A stretch of DNA of 64,000 nt from Butyrivibrio sp. INlla18 (GTDB lineage: Bacteria; Bacillota; Clostridia; Lachnospirales; Lachnospiraceae): assembly GCF_900103635.1 (NCBI RefSeq), contig NZ_FMXK01000004.1:186001-250000 (forward strand). Direction: 5' to 3'. The position numbers were made by a program, and so were the translations under genes. The notes below the pieces were generated by a model. The model worked only from the letters and a program-made list of their open reading frames with translations, was not told the origin of the DNA and ran no database searches. Below are positions 25,915 to 34,135 of this stretch, piece after piece; position 1 is the first letter of the stretch; each line of letters begins with the position of its first letter.

Positions 25915-26562
25915 TCATTTCACCTTTACAGAAAGAGTCATTCCATCTCCAACTGTCAAAATAACCGTGTTAAGCATATCGTTATGCTTTAGCTCATATA
26001 GATATTCACGCATTCTAGCGTGTATTGTTCTGTCTCTTCTGGTTACAGCAAACCTTGATTCTATGACGTCTCCATCCTGAAGGACATTGTCTGATACCAA
26101 AAGGCCTCCCTTATTAAGTATCCTTAAACACTCTGGCAGGAAGTTGATATACTGACCTTTTGCTGCATCCATAAAAATAAAATCATACCCTGGAGTAAGC
26201 GTCTTTAAAATGTCTGTCGCATCACCTTCCAAAAGTGTGATTTTATGTTTTGAGTCGTACTTTATAAAGTTGTCCCTGGCTATAGGGATTCGCTTTTCAT
26301 ATTTTTCTATCGTGGTGATCTTGGCATCATCTCTGCTATACTCAGCCATCAAAAGAGCTGAGAAACCAGTAGCACAGCCAACTTCCAATATGTTTACTGG
26401 GCTTGCCTGTGCCATCAGAAATTTGAGTAGTGCCTGAGAATCCTTGCGCACGATAGGGACATCGTCCTTTTTGGCTATCCTTTCAAGTTCATCAAGATAA
26501 GGAGCATTGCCCTGATCAAGCGAATTGATGAATGCCGTCATTCTATCTTGTTCAATCACCAT
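25915..26562 (-). CDS. trmR: tRNA 5-hydroxyuridine methyltransferase (TrmR-like)
   Basis: A 215-residue class I SAM-dependent O-methyltransferase. The SAM motif NILEVGCATGFSALLMAEY lies near residues 59-77. FIFMDAAKGQY near 130 and GLLVSDNVLQDG (about 155-166) carry the metal-binding Asp and Asn of the catechol-OMT-like group. In Bacillus the equivalent YrrM/TrmR makes 5-methoxyuridine at tRNA position 34. It lies 8 bases before trhP, and its start overlaps the MltG-like gene by 11 bases. Confidence 0.85.
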   Translation of the reverse strand: MVIEQDRMTAFINSLDQGNAPYLDELERIAKKDDVPIVRKDSQALLKFLMAQASPVNILEVGCATGFSALLMAEYSRDDAKITTIEKYEKRIPIARDNFIKYDSKHKITLLEGDATDILKTLTPGYDFIFMDAAKGQYINFLPECLRILNKGGLLVSDNVLQDGDVIESRFAVTRRDRTIHARMREYLYELKHNDMLNTVILTVGDGMTLSVKVK

Positions 26563-27052
26563 TAGATTCCTCAGAATTTTCTACTGCTTCTGTCTCTTGT
26601 GTTTCTTGTGTTTCCTCTGTTACTTCTGTTTCCTCAGTAGCACCTTCTCCTATAGCGTCCTCTTCACCTGAAGCTTCCTCGCCATTCTTGATACCACCAG
26701 ACATGACAGAGAGCATCTCCTCTGGTGTCATAGCTGTGCTAAGAGTATATGTTCCTGGCTGTTCCATTCCATGGTACTCTGAGAATCTCTCCTGAAGCTT
26801 GAACAAAAGCTTATCTGTAATAAGTCCAACTTCTGCAAGTTTATCTGCGATCTGACCTACTGAATCACCCTCTGAGATAGTTACAGTCACTTCTCTTCCT
26901 GTTCCGGAAGATACTGCTGTCTGATTAAAGATATGATAGCCATAGTTGTAAGCAACCTTAGCATACTTAATGATCAGCATAGCAACAATGATGATGAAAA
27001 CTATCTTAACTACGGTGTCCAATATGCCCAAGCCGAGTTTCTTTGTATTCAT
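26552..27052 (-). CDS. MltG/YceG N-terminal-like membrane protein without catalytic domain
   Basis: A 166-residue protein with a membrane segment (about residues 9-32), a LysM-like MltG N-terminal domain (TVTISEGDSVGQIADKLAEV, about residues 50-70, then LITDKLLFKLQERF and GTYTLSTAMTPEEMLSVMSG), and a disordered Glu/Thr-rich tail (about 125-166, repeats of EETE and TQET). Canonical MltG is about 350 residues and ends in a transglycosylase domain, which is missing here. The reading frame ends cleanly and overlaps trmR by 11 bases, so it is probably an intact short form rather than a recent frameshift. Possible septal peptidoglycan-binding or regulatory role. Confidence 0.75.
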   Translation of the reverse strand: MNTKKLGLGILDTVVKIVFIIIVAMLIIKYAKVAYNYGYHIFNQTAVSSGTGREVTVTISEGDSVGQIADKLAEVGLITDKLLFKLQERFSEYHGMEQPGTYTLSTAMTPEEMLSVMSGGIKNGEEASGEEDAIGEGATEETEVTEETQETQETEAVENSEESNGD

Positions 27053-27073
27053 AAAATACTTCTCCTAAAGACC

Positions 27074-28753
27074 TCAAATATTTGTAGACATTATTATTGG
27101 CATTATCATTGGTCTTCTCTTTGTCTTCTTCCAAATATAATCGCTTAAGACATCTTTGACAATATTTTTTAATTTATTCCAATCAGTTATGCCCTTATCA
27201 GTAGCTTCGATAAGTTCGTCGTAAACCAGATCTGTAGCATCATCAATGAGCTTGTCTGACTCTCTGACATATACAAATCCTCTTGAAACAATATTAGGTC
27301 CTGAAATAAGCTGTCCACTTTCCTTATCAAGGCCAAATACAACTATAACGATTCCGTCCTCAGCAAGATGCTGTCTGTCTCGTAGAACGACATTTCCTAC
27401 GTCACCTACACCAAGACCATCAACAAGGATAGCTCCTACAGGAACCTTACCCTTAACCTTAGCGCTCTCTTCATCGAGCTCAAGGATATCACCAGAATGA
27501 AGAATAAATACATTCTCCTTAGCAATTCCAAGATCTCTTGCAATGTTGCTCTGAGCAATAAGGTGTCTGTACTCACCGTGAACAGGAATTGAGTACTTTG
27601 GCTTAACAAGTGTATAGATGAGCTTAATATCTTCCTGGCAGGCATGTCCTGATACATGAACATCCTGGAAGATTACATCTGCACCCTTCATCTGAAGTTC
27701 GTTAATGATATTAGTAACAGCCTTCTCATTACCTGGAATTGGATGAGAAGAGAAAATAACAGTGTCTCCAGCACCGATGGTGATCTTCTTGTGCTGACTG
27801 CTGGCCATTCTGCTAAGAGCGGCCATACTCTCACCCTGGCTACCTGTTGTAATGATAACAGTCTTGTTCTCAGGGTAGTTTTTGAGCTGATCGATATCTA
27901 TAAGTGTGTTCTCAGGAATCTGGATACATTCCAGTTTCTGAGCAATATCAATGATGCTCACCATACTACGGCCTTCTACTACTACTTTTCTGCCGCACTT
28001 ATGAGCTGTGTTAATGATCTGCTGAACTCTGTCTACATTGGAAGCGAATGTAGCAACAATGATCCTCTGGTTCTCATGCTCTTCAAAAAGAGAATCCAAA
28101 GCCCTTCCTACTGTTCTCTCAGAAGCTGTAAATCCTGGTCTCTCAGCATTTGTTGAGTCGCACATAAGGGCGAGAACGCCTTTTTTACCAATCTCAGCAA
28201 ATCTCTGAAGATCTATAGGATCACCGAATACTGGTGTGTAATCAACCTTAAAGTCTCCTGTGTGGACTACAGTTCCGGCTGGTGAATATATTGCCAGAGC
28301 TGCTGCGTCGACTATTGAGTGATTAGTTCTGATGAACTCAACTCTGAACTGTCCAAGGTTAATGGACTGTCCAAACTTGACTACTTTTCTGCGAGTTTTC
28401 TTGAGAAGGTTGTGTTCCTCAAGCTTGTGCTCAATGATACCCATAGTAAGTCTTGTGGCATACACTGGGACATTGAGTTCATGAAGAATATAAGGAAGTG
28501 CACCTATATGATCTTCATGACCATGTGTTATAACAAAGCCTTTTACTTTGTCGATATTTTCCTGTAAATATGTGATATCTGGGATTACAAGGTCGATTCC
28601 AAGCATGTCATCATCAGGGAATGACAGACCACAATCCACTACAATAATACTGTCTTCATACCTGAAGGCAGTGATATTCATTCCAATCTGCTCAAGACCA
28701 CCAAGTGGGATGATCTGCAGCTTGGAGCTATTTTCAGTTTTCTTTTTACTCAA
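27074..28753 (-). CDS. rnj: Ribonuclease J
   Basis: A 559-residue metallo-beta-lactamase-fold RNase with both endonuclease and 5'-3' exonuclease activity on mRNA. It has the metal motif ITHGHEDHIGALPYI (about residues 75-89), the VVHTGDFKVD and MCDSTNAERPGFT region near 160-205, TTGSQGE, the KPKYSIPVHGEYRHL region near 380 and a C-terminal dimerisation domain. The start is a TTG at 28753 that follows GGAGG by 7 bases; no ATG fits better. It may be RNase J1 or J2; only one copy is in view. It belongs to the mtaB-to-trhP run. Confidence 0.94.
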   Translation of the reverse strand: MSKKKTENSSKLQIIPLGGLEQIGMNITAFRYEDSIIVVDCGLSFPDDDMLGIDLVIPDITYLQENIDKVKGFVITHGHEDHIGALPYILHELNVPVYATRLTMGIIEHKLEEHNLLKKTRRKVVKFGQSINLGQFRVEFIRTNHSIVDAAALAIYSPAGTVVHTGDFKVDYTPVFGDPIDLQRFAEIGKKGVLALMCDSTNAERPGFTASERTVGRALDSLFEEHENQRIIVATFASNVDRVQQIINTAHKCGRKVVVEGRSMVSIIDIAQKLECIQIPENTLIDIDQLKNYPENKTVIITTGSQGESMAALSRMASSQHKKITIGAGDTVIFSSHPIPGNEKAVTNIINELQMKGADVIFQDVHVSGHACQEDIKLIYTLVKPKYSIPVHGEYRHLIAQSNIARDLGIAKENVFILHSGDILELDEESAKVKGKVPVGAILVDGLGVGDVGNVVLRDRQHLAEDGIVIVVFGLDKESGQLISGPNIVSRGFVYVRESDKLIDDATDLVYDELIEATDKGITDWNKLKNIVKDVLSDYIWKKTKRRPMIMPIIMSTNI

Positions 28754-28814
28754 ATTAAATCCTCCATTTATACGTTGGCGGAGGAATAGAAAAAGCTGTC
28801 AACCACACTCCCCG

Positions 28815-29090
28815 TTAGGCATCAAGATCTATTCCATCCTCAGAAAGCAGCTTACGAAATACACCTGCAACAGCTTCCAGCTCCAGGTCATCGTCCACAA
28901 TCACATAAACCGCTTCTTCATCTTTAATATCGGAGTCGTCGCGTAAAATAAGCGCCTCTCCGTCACCATCTTCTTCATCTGTAACAAGCAGGTAGGTCTT
29001 GCCACCAAGGCTTGTCTGTTCAAGGCAGTAGAACTCTACTGGTTCGCCCCCATCTGGGCTAAATAAAATCTTTTCCAAATCTTTCACCAT
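28815..29090 (-). CDS. DUF1292 protein (YrzB-like)
   Basis: A 91-residue acidic protein of the DUF1292 family: FYCLEQTSLGGKTYLLVTDE, then EALILRD and VYVIVDDDLELEAVAGVFRK. No catalytic motif is known. In Firmicutes it sits in the conserved ireB-ruvX-yrzB string, as here. It starts 13 bases after the ruvX stop with only an AGGAA directly against the ATG, so translation is likely coupled to ruvX. Confidence 0.85.
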   Translation of the reverse strand: MVKDLEKILFSPDGGEPVEFYCLEQTSLGGKTYLLVTDEEDGDGEALILRDDSDIKDEEAVYVIVDDDLELEAVAGVFRKLLSEDGIDLDA

Positions 29091-29103
29091 TTCCTGAATA
29101 TCA

Positions 29104-29532
29104 TCAGGCTTTATCTTTGCTATTATCCAGATAATCCTGAAGAATTATCTGCGCTGCTATCATATCTACGTACTCTTTGCGCTCACGACCTCTGATGCCG
29201 ACTTCATCCATGATCTCGTCCGCTTCTACAGTCGTAAGTCTCTCATCCCACATTACAACTGGGATTCCTGTTCTGCGCTCAAGCTTGTCCTTGAACTCAA
29301 GGCAAAGCTCTGAACGCTCCGAAGGAGTCTGGTCCATGTTGAGAGGAAGGCCAAGTACCATCTTCTCAACGTTGTACTCCTGAATCAGCTCTTCAATTCG
29401 AGCCATTGTTCTTCTTAACTTATTTTCTTCTTTTCTACGGATTATCTCTTTGCCCTGAGCAGTTAAAAGAAGCTCATCACTGATGGCAACTCCAACTGTT
29501 CTGGAACCGTAGTCCAAACCCATGATTCGCAT
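29104..29532 (-). CDS. ruvX: YqgF/RuvX putative Holliday junction resolvase or 16S pre-rRNA nuclease
   Basis: A 142-residue RNase H-fold nuclease. It has [19 protein letters not shown] (residues 1-19, first catalytic Asp), [16 protein letters not shown] near 59-74 and [17 protein letters not shown] near 95-111. Family members have been linked to Holliday junction cleavage and to 16S rRNA 5' end processing. ATG 29532 lies 4 bases after the ireB stop. The longer form in this frame (to 29607) overlaps ireB and is not conserved. Confidence 0.88.
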   Translation of the reverse strand: MRIMGLDYGSRTVGVAISDELLLTAQGKEIIRRKEENKLRRTMARIEELIQEYNVEKMVLGLPLNMDQTPSERSELCLEFKDKLERRTGIPVVMWDERLTTVEADEIMDEVGIRGRERKEYVDMIAAQIILQDYLDNSKDKA

Positions 29533-29536
29533 AATA

Positions 29537-29812
29537 TTACTTTCTAGCCCAGTTGTTGCTCTTGATGTACTCTGTGAGCATCTCCTCAACAAGTTCATCA
29601 CGCTCAACCTTCATAATAAGGCTTCTGGCACCCTTGTGACTTGTAATGTATGTAGGATCTCCAGACATGATATATCCAACAATCTGATTAACAGGATTAT
29701 ATCCCTTTTCAAGCAAGGCATCATATACTACAGATAGTACCATCTTGACGCCAGTTTCAGGCTCGACTTCAACTTTGAAGAATTGGGTGTTCTCTAAATT
29801 CTGCTCTGCCAT
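29537..29812 (-). CDS. ireB: IreB-family regulatory phosphoprotein
   Basis: A 91-residue protein with the conserved IreB/DUF965 core: [20 protein letters not shown] then [20 protein letters not shown]. In Enterococcus IreB is a Thr-phosphorylated negative regulator of intrinsic cephalosporin resistance and a target of the PASTA kinase IreK. The N-terminal Thr region (NTQFFKVE) here is short. The ribosome site is GGAGAG. A kinase-phosphatase pair lies at 12-14 kb of this window but lacks PASTA domains, so a direct link is not shown. Confidence 0.9.
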   Translation of the reverse strand: MAEQNLENTQFFKVEVEPETGVKMVLSVVYDALLEKGYNPVNQIVGYIMSGDPTYITSHKGARSLIMKVERDELVEEMLTEYIKSNNWARK

Positions 29813-29877
29813 ATCATCTCTCCATTCGTATTTTTTTTATTCAAATAAGCCCAAAGGCTCAATATGTTCCAAAAATA

Positions 29878-29906
29878 ATTGTACACTAACTAATTCAAAT
29901 AAGCAA
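29878..29906 (-). promoter_or_regulatory. Possible promoter for ireB
   Basis: TTGCTT (29901-29906), 17 bases, TACAAT (29878-29883) on the minus strand. The -35 lies in the end of mtaB. The -10 matches 5 of 6; the -35 only 3 of 6. Confidence 0.4.
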
Positions 29907-31247
29907 TGTATCGGGAGTCAGGAAGGCTGTTGGAACAACTGTAGAAATGGCTCCAGTGCTTGCTTTGTAGCTCTCTTTGTCACATGAACGCAGTGCCACT
30001 CTGACATATCTGTCAGTATGTCCGATGATATAAGACTCACCACCAATCTCTTCTTCATCTTCCCACAAAACTGTGAGCTCTGTTCCGATAAACTTTCCTC
30101 TATAATCCTTGGAATGCTGCCTTGTCATGTTAAGAAGCACTTCACTTCTCTTGGACTTTTCCCTGTCTGTGAGCTGATCAGGCATTCCTGCGGCAACAGT
30201 TCCTTTTCTTGGAGAATACTTAAATACATGCATCTCATAGAACTGGATCTCTTCTACGAACTTGCGGCAAGCTTCAAACTCTTCCTCTGTTTCACCAGGA
30301 AATCCCACGATAACATCAGTAGTAATAGCTGGCTTATCAAAAGCTTCTCTTAAAAGCCTTACTCCTTCTCTGAATTCATCAGCTGTATAATGTCTGTTCA
30401 TTCTCTTAAGGACTGAATCGCATCCACTCTGAAGTGATAAGTGGAAATGTGGACAAAGCTTATCTAGTGCAGCTAATCTCTTAGCATTCTCCTTTGTGAT
30501 AATCCTAGGTTCCAATGAACTAAGTCTTATTCTCTCTATTCCCGGAATCTCATTTATCTTTTCAATAAGATCAATAAGCTGAGCTTTGCCAAAGTCTATT
30601 CCATAAGAGCTTGTGTGTATACCTGTAAGAACAACCTCCTTACAGCCTTTCTGAGCAAGTCCCTCGATCTCAGCTAGAATCTCATCCATGTTTCTACTTC
30701 TGACTCTTCCCCTTGCATACGGTATGACGCAATATGAGCAGAACTGGTTACATCCATCCTGAATCTTGATATAAGCTCTTGTGTGTTCAGGAAGCTCTTT
30801 TAATGTCATGCTCTCGTATTCATTGGTATGGTTGATGTCGATGATAGTACTTCCAAAAAGAGTCTTATCTATAACTTCATTCTTGGCTTCGATGAACTCA
30901 TTTAAGATATCCACTATCTCTGATTTCTTGTTATTTCCAATAGCAAGGTCGATGCATTCATCTTTCTTGACGCCATCAAGACCTGTCTCAACATAGCATC
31001 CAACTGCAACGACTATAGAATCTGGATTCTCCTTCTTGGATCTATGGAGCATCTGTCTTGACTTTCTATCTGCAATATTAGTAACTGTGCAGGTATTGAT
31101 GATATAGATATCAGCCTTCTCTTCAAAAGGCACAATTATAGCGCCCTGTTCCTGAAGCTTCTGGCTCATAACTTCCATTTCATAGCTATTTACTTTACAT
31201 CCAAGGTTGTGCATTGCAACCTTTAATCCATTAACGTTATTTTGCAT
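29895..31247 (-). CDS. mtaB: tRNA t6A37 methylthiotransferase MtaB
   Basis: A 450-residue radical-SAM enzyme that converts t6A to ms2t6A at tRNA position 37. It has an N-terminal UPF0004 domain with Cys residues in HNLGCKVNSYE, INTCTVTN and VAVGCYVETG, the radical-SAM CxxxCxxC motif GCNQFCSYCVIPYARGR (about residues 168-184) and a C-terminal TRAM-like region (TVLWEDEEE to end). In Bacillus yqeV (mtaB) follows prmA-rsmE; here ThiI and a cysteine desulfurase are inserted between. The ATG is 31247. Confidence 0.95.
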   Translation of the reverse strand: MQNNVNGLKVAMHNLGCKVNSYEMEVMSQKLQEQGAIIVPFEEKADIYIINTCTVTNIADRKSRQMLHRSKKENPDSIVVAVGCYVETGLDGVKKDECIDLAIGNNKKSEIVDILNEFIEAKNEVIDKTLFGSTIIDINHTNEYESMTLKELPEHTRAYIKIQDGCNQFCSYCVIPYARGRVRSRNMDEILAEIEGLAQKGCKEVVLTGIHTSSYGIDFGKAQLIDLIEKINEIPGIERIRLSSLEPRIITKENAKRLAALDKLCPHFHLSLQSGCDSVLKRMNRHYTADEFREGVRLLREAFDKPAITTDVIVGFPGETEEEFEACRKFVEEIQFYEMHVFKYSPRKGTVAAGMPDQLTDREKSKRSEVLLNMTRQHSKDYRGKFIGTELTVLWEDEEEIGGESYIIGHTDRYVRVALRSCDKESYKASTGAISTVVPTAFLTPDTLLI

Positions 31248-31284
31248 ATTGGCATTTCTTTCTTATTTTGTTGAGGGTTAGTCA

Positions 31285-31313
31285 TTGACTTTTGCAGTTA
31301 CTCCGTTTACTAT
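31285..31313 (+). promoter_or_regulatory. Promoter of the HPr-like gene
   Basis: TTGACT (31285-31290), 17-base spacer, TACTAT (31308-31313). A strong GAAGGAGG site and ATG follow within 30 bases. Confidence 0.65.
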
Positions 31314-31339
31314 AAAGAAAAGAAGGAGGTATTTGCGCA

Positions 31340-31570
31340 ATGAAAACCGTAAAAATTTCTTTAAATTCTATCGATAAGGTAAAGTCTTTCGTAAACGATA
31401 TTACGAAGTTTGATTATGACTTCGACCTCGTTTCTGGAAGATACGTTATCGACGCTAAGTCTATTATGGGTATTTTTTCATTAGATCTTTCTAAGCCTAT
31501 TGATCTCAACATCCATGCAGAAGACGGCGCAGATGAGGTTCTCGAGATTTTGAAGCCTTACATGATCTAA
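31340..31570 (+). CDS. HPr/Crh-like protein lacking the active-site histidine
   Basis: A 76-residue HPr fold protein. The usual GIHARPA segment near residue 15 is replaced by LNSIDKVKSFV, so His15 needed for phosphotransfer is absent. The regulatory segment KSIMGIFSLDLSKP is kept (Ser in KSIMG corresponds to HPr Ser46). This combination resembles Crh, a catabolite co-repressor in Bacillus, though Crh keeps a Gln at the His position. It may act as a carbon-signal co-regulator rather than in sugar transport. It has its own promoter and a terminator, so it is monocistronic. Length is close to HPr (about 88), slightly short. Confidence 0.78.
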   Translation: MKTVKISLNSIDKVKSFVNDITKFDYDFDLVSGRYVIDAKSIMGIFSLDLSKPIDLNIHAEDGADEVLEILKPYMI

Positions 31571-31603
31571 TCTTTGGATTAGATCCATCTAAAAGATTAT
31601 TAT

Positions 31604-31636
31604 AGACCATCTTAAAAATTCATTTTAAGATGGTCT
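31604..31636 (+). terminator. Terminator of the HPr-like gene
   Basis: Fourteen-base perfect arms (31604-31617, 31623-31636) with a 5-base loop, followed by about eight T. A smaller hairpin (31564-31585) covers the stop codon. Confidence 0.88.
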
Positions 31637-31651
31637 TTTTTTTGAGCAAAA

Positions 31652-31759
31652 CACTTGCTGAGGTTTTCTCGAAGCTAGTGTGCGCCATGGGTGAACACTT
31701 AGCGAGGCTTTAGCCGAGCTTAGTGAGAATCCCAGTGCAGAGCACTTGCTGAGGTTTTA
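31652..31759. repeat. REP-like imperfect palindromic repeats
   Basis: Three related units: 31652-31680, 31696-31725 and the truncated 31743-31759. Units 1 and 3 share CACTTGCTGAGGTTTT exactly. Units 1 and 2 are themselves imperfect palindromes (CACT...AGTG ends, GGCTTTAGCC core in unit 2). The third unit ends exactly on the thiI stop codon. They resemble REP/BIME-type intergenic repeats. No other copy was found in the window. Confidence 0.7.
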
Positions 31760-32959
31760 CTTTGTGATCTCAATAACTTCGTCTGTATCAAGAGCAGTCT
31801 GCATGAGCTCCTCAATCTTTTCTACAAGATTCTCCTCATGCTTTCTGATGATATCAGCTCTTGGCTTAGTAACAGGATGCTTAGCTACGAAAATAGTACA
31901 GCAATCCTCATAAGGAAGGATAGATGTCTCGTAAGCATCGATCTTGTATGAAATATCTACGATATCCTGTTTGTCAAAGGCAATGAGTGGTCTGTAAACA
32001 GGAATATCTGTTACAACTTCTCCTGTGCACATAAGACTCTGCATTGTCTGTGATGCAACCTGTCCGATACTCTCTCCAGTAATAAGTCCCATTGAACCTG
32101 ACTTCTGAGCAAGAATATCAGCAATTCTCATCATATATCTTCTCATGATGATAGTAAGCTCATCATGTGGGCATTTCTCATAAATGTACATCTGAATATC
32201 AGTAAAGTTGATAACGTGAAGCTTAACCTTACCTGTGTACTTAGCAATAACGCCGGCTAGGTCGATTACCTTCTGCTTGGCCTTCTCACTTGTATAAGGT
32301 GGAGCATTGAAATAAACAGCCTCGATCTCAACACCTCTTTTTGCAACCATGTATCCAGCAACAGGAGAATCAATTCCGCCTGAAAGAAGAAGCATAGCCT
32401 TACCAGCTGTTCCAATTGGCATTCCGCCTGGTCCAGGAATGATCTCAGAGAAGATATTGAGCTTTTCTCTAAGCTCAACGTTAATGAGGATCTCAGGCTC
32501 ATGAACATCTACCTTCATCTCTGGGAATGCATCAAGTATTCTGCCACCAAGCTCAGCAGCCATCTCCATAGAGTCCACAGGATAGCTCTTATCTACTCTT
32601 CTAACCTTAACCTTGAAGGTCTTGTTCTTGTTAGGATATACGCCATCAATAAAATCTAATACAGCCTTGGCTACTCCATCAACGTCTGGAAGATGGTTCT
32701 CTCCATCTCTTGCGATAGATACAGCTGGGCAGATTCCTGTTACACCAAATACAGTCTGGAGCTGTGATACGGTCTCATCAAAATCAAAGCCTTCAGCTTC
32801 AATATAGATACGACCTGCAACCTTAGAAATAATAAAGTTACCATCGCACTTTGCAAGCACTCTCTTAAGCTGCTTAACAAGTGCATCTTCAAAGATATAT
32901 CTGTTCTTTCCTTTTACTCCGATCTCGGCGTACTTAATTACAAAAGCATGATACTGCAT
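31757..32959 (-). CDS. thiI: tRNA 4-thiouridine synthase ThiI
   Basis: A 400-residue enzyme with an N-terminal ferredoxin-like/THUMP domain (about 1-165) and a PP-loop ATPase core (MLLLSGGIDSPVAGYMV, about 188-204). It uses a sulfur donor to make s4U at tRNA position 8. The rhodanese domain of E. coli ThiI is absent. The gene follows a cysteine desulfurase that can donate persulfide, as in Bacillus NifZ-ThiI. The ribosome site is GAGG with 5-base spacing. The stop codon coincides with the end of a repeat unit. Confidence 0.94.
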   Translation of the reverse strand: MQYHAFVIKYAEIGVKGKNRYIFEDALVKQLKRVLAKCDGNFIISKVAGRIYIEAEGFDFDETVSQLQTVFGVTGICPAVSIARDGENHLPDVDGVAKAVLDFIDGVYPNKNKTFKVKVRRVDKSYPVDSMEMAAELGGRILDAFPEMKVDVHEPEILINVELREKLNIFSEIIPGPGGMPIGTAGKAMLLLSGGIDSPVAGYMVAKRGVEIEAVYFNAPPYTSEKAKQKVIDLAGVIAKYTGKVKLHVINFTDIQMYIYEKCPHDELTIIMRRYMMRIADILAQKSGSMGLITGESIGQVASQTMQSLMCTGEVVTDIPVYRPLIAFDKQDIVDISYKIDAYETSILPYEDCCTIFVAKHPVTKPRADIIRKHEENLVEKIEELMQTALDTDEVIEITK

Positions 32960-32973
32960 AAAAACCTCTTTCT

Positions 32974-34131
32974 TTAATGACGGTAGAACTTACGCATATT
33001 CTCAACCTGTGAGCACAGCGTGTCTAAAAAGTAATCAATCTCTTCCTTGGTAGTCATAAATGACATACTAATACGAATTGTGGATTCAAGCAAATCCTTT
33101 TCAAGACCTATGGCCTGAAGCGTGTCTGAAATATGTGGATTGTTGGATGTGCAGGCAGAACCGGCAGATACATATATGTTCTTGCTGCTAAGCATGTTAA
33201 GAACTGTCTCTGCTGCAAGTCCTTTTATTGAAACGCTGACAATATGTGGCGCTCCCTCCCTGCAGGCTGGCCCATTTATCTTGATATCTGAAAGTCTCTC
33301 ATTGAGAGATTTTATAAGATACTCTTTAAGCTCATAGAGCTTATTTTGCTTGTCCTCAAAGTTCTCGTAGCACATCTTGGCTGCAAGAGCAAGACCAGCA
33401 ATTCCAGGTACATTCTCTGTTCCTGATCTCATACCCTTCTGCTGTCCACCACCGTAGCAGATAGGATTTATCTTGGTTCCCTTTTTGATATACAAAAAGC
33501 CTATTCCCTTTGGTCCATGGATCTTGTGGCCGCTGACAGACAAAAGATCTATCTTCATGCTCCTAGGCCTTATGACAAATTTGCCATATCCCTGAACCGC
33601 ATCCACATGGAAATAGATATCGGAATTATATGCCTTGATAAGTTCACCAGCTTCCTGGATCTTTTGAACTGAACCTATCTCATTATTTACAAACATCATC
33701 GAAACAAGAATTGTATCTTCTCGAAGTGCTGACTTGAGGTCCTCGAGCTGAACCACACCCGTCTCATCAACAGGAAGATATGTGATATCAAAGCCTTCCT
33801 TTTCAAGAGCTGTAGTAGTCTCTAGAATCGCAGGATGTTCAATAGCAGTTGTTATTATATGTTTACCACGCCACTTATTTGCCTTGGCTACACCCAACAA
33901 AGCAAGATTGTCTGATTCTGTTCCACCAGAAGTAAATAATATCTCCTGTGGTTCAACCTTTAATGTAGCGGCTATATCCTCTCTAGCCTGTGAGAGTCTC
34001 TCACCAGATACCATACCCATGTGATGTACACTGGATGGATTTCCATATTCTTCTGTCATTATCTTGGCAACAAGTGAAGCTACTTCATTGTAAGCTCTTG
34101 TTGTTGCCGAATTATCTAAATACGCTTCCAT
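32974..34131 (-). CDS. Cysteine desulfurase (NifS/IscS family)
   Basis: A 385-residue PLP enzyme that takes sulfur from cysteine. It shows YLDNSATT at the N-terminus, the cofactor Lys in SVSGHKIHGPKGIGFLY (about residues 200-216) and the catalytic Cys in AGSACTSNNPHISDTL near 325. The loop around the Cys is of class I length. ATG 34131 follows AAGGA and lies 4 bases after the rsmE stop; the TTG at 34146 is rejected. It is 14 bases before thiI and probably serves it, as Bacillus NifZ does, although service to other sulfur pathways cannot be excluded. Confidence 0.9.
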   Translation of the reverse strand: MEAYLDNSATTRAYNEVASLVAKIMTEEYGNPSSVHHMGMVSGERLSQAREDIAATLKVEPQEILFTSGGTESDNLALLGVAKANKWRGKHIITTAIEHPAILETTTALEKEGFDITYLPVDETGVVQLEDLKSALREDTILVSMMFVNNEIGSVQKIQEAGELIKAYNSDIYFHVDAVQGYGKFVIRPRSMKIDLLSVSGHKIHGPKGIGFLYIKKGTKINPICYGGGQQKGMRSGTENVPGIAGLALAAKMCYENFEDKQNKLYELKEYLIKSLNERLSDIKINGPACREGAPHIVSVSIKGLAAETVLNMLSSKNIYVSAGSACTSNNPHISDTLQAIGLEKDLLESTIRISMSFMTTKEEIDYFLDTLCSQVENMRKFYRH

Positions 34132-34135
34132 TTCT

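Noticed and set aside
26552..27052. Functional MltG transglycosylase
   Set aside because: The catalytic C-terminal domain is absent, and the tail is low complexity.
31652..31759. CRISPR array
   Set aside because: Only three unequal imperfect palindromes with no regular spacers and no cas genes nearby.
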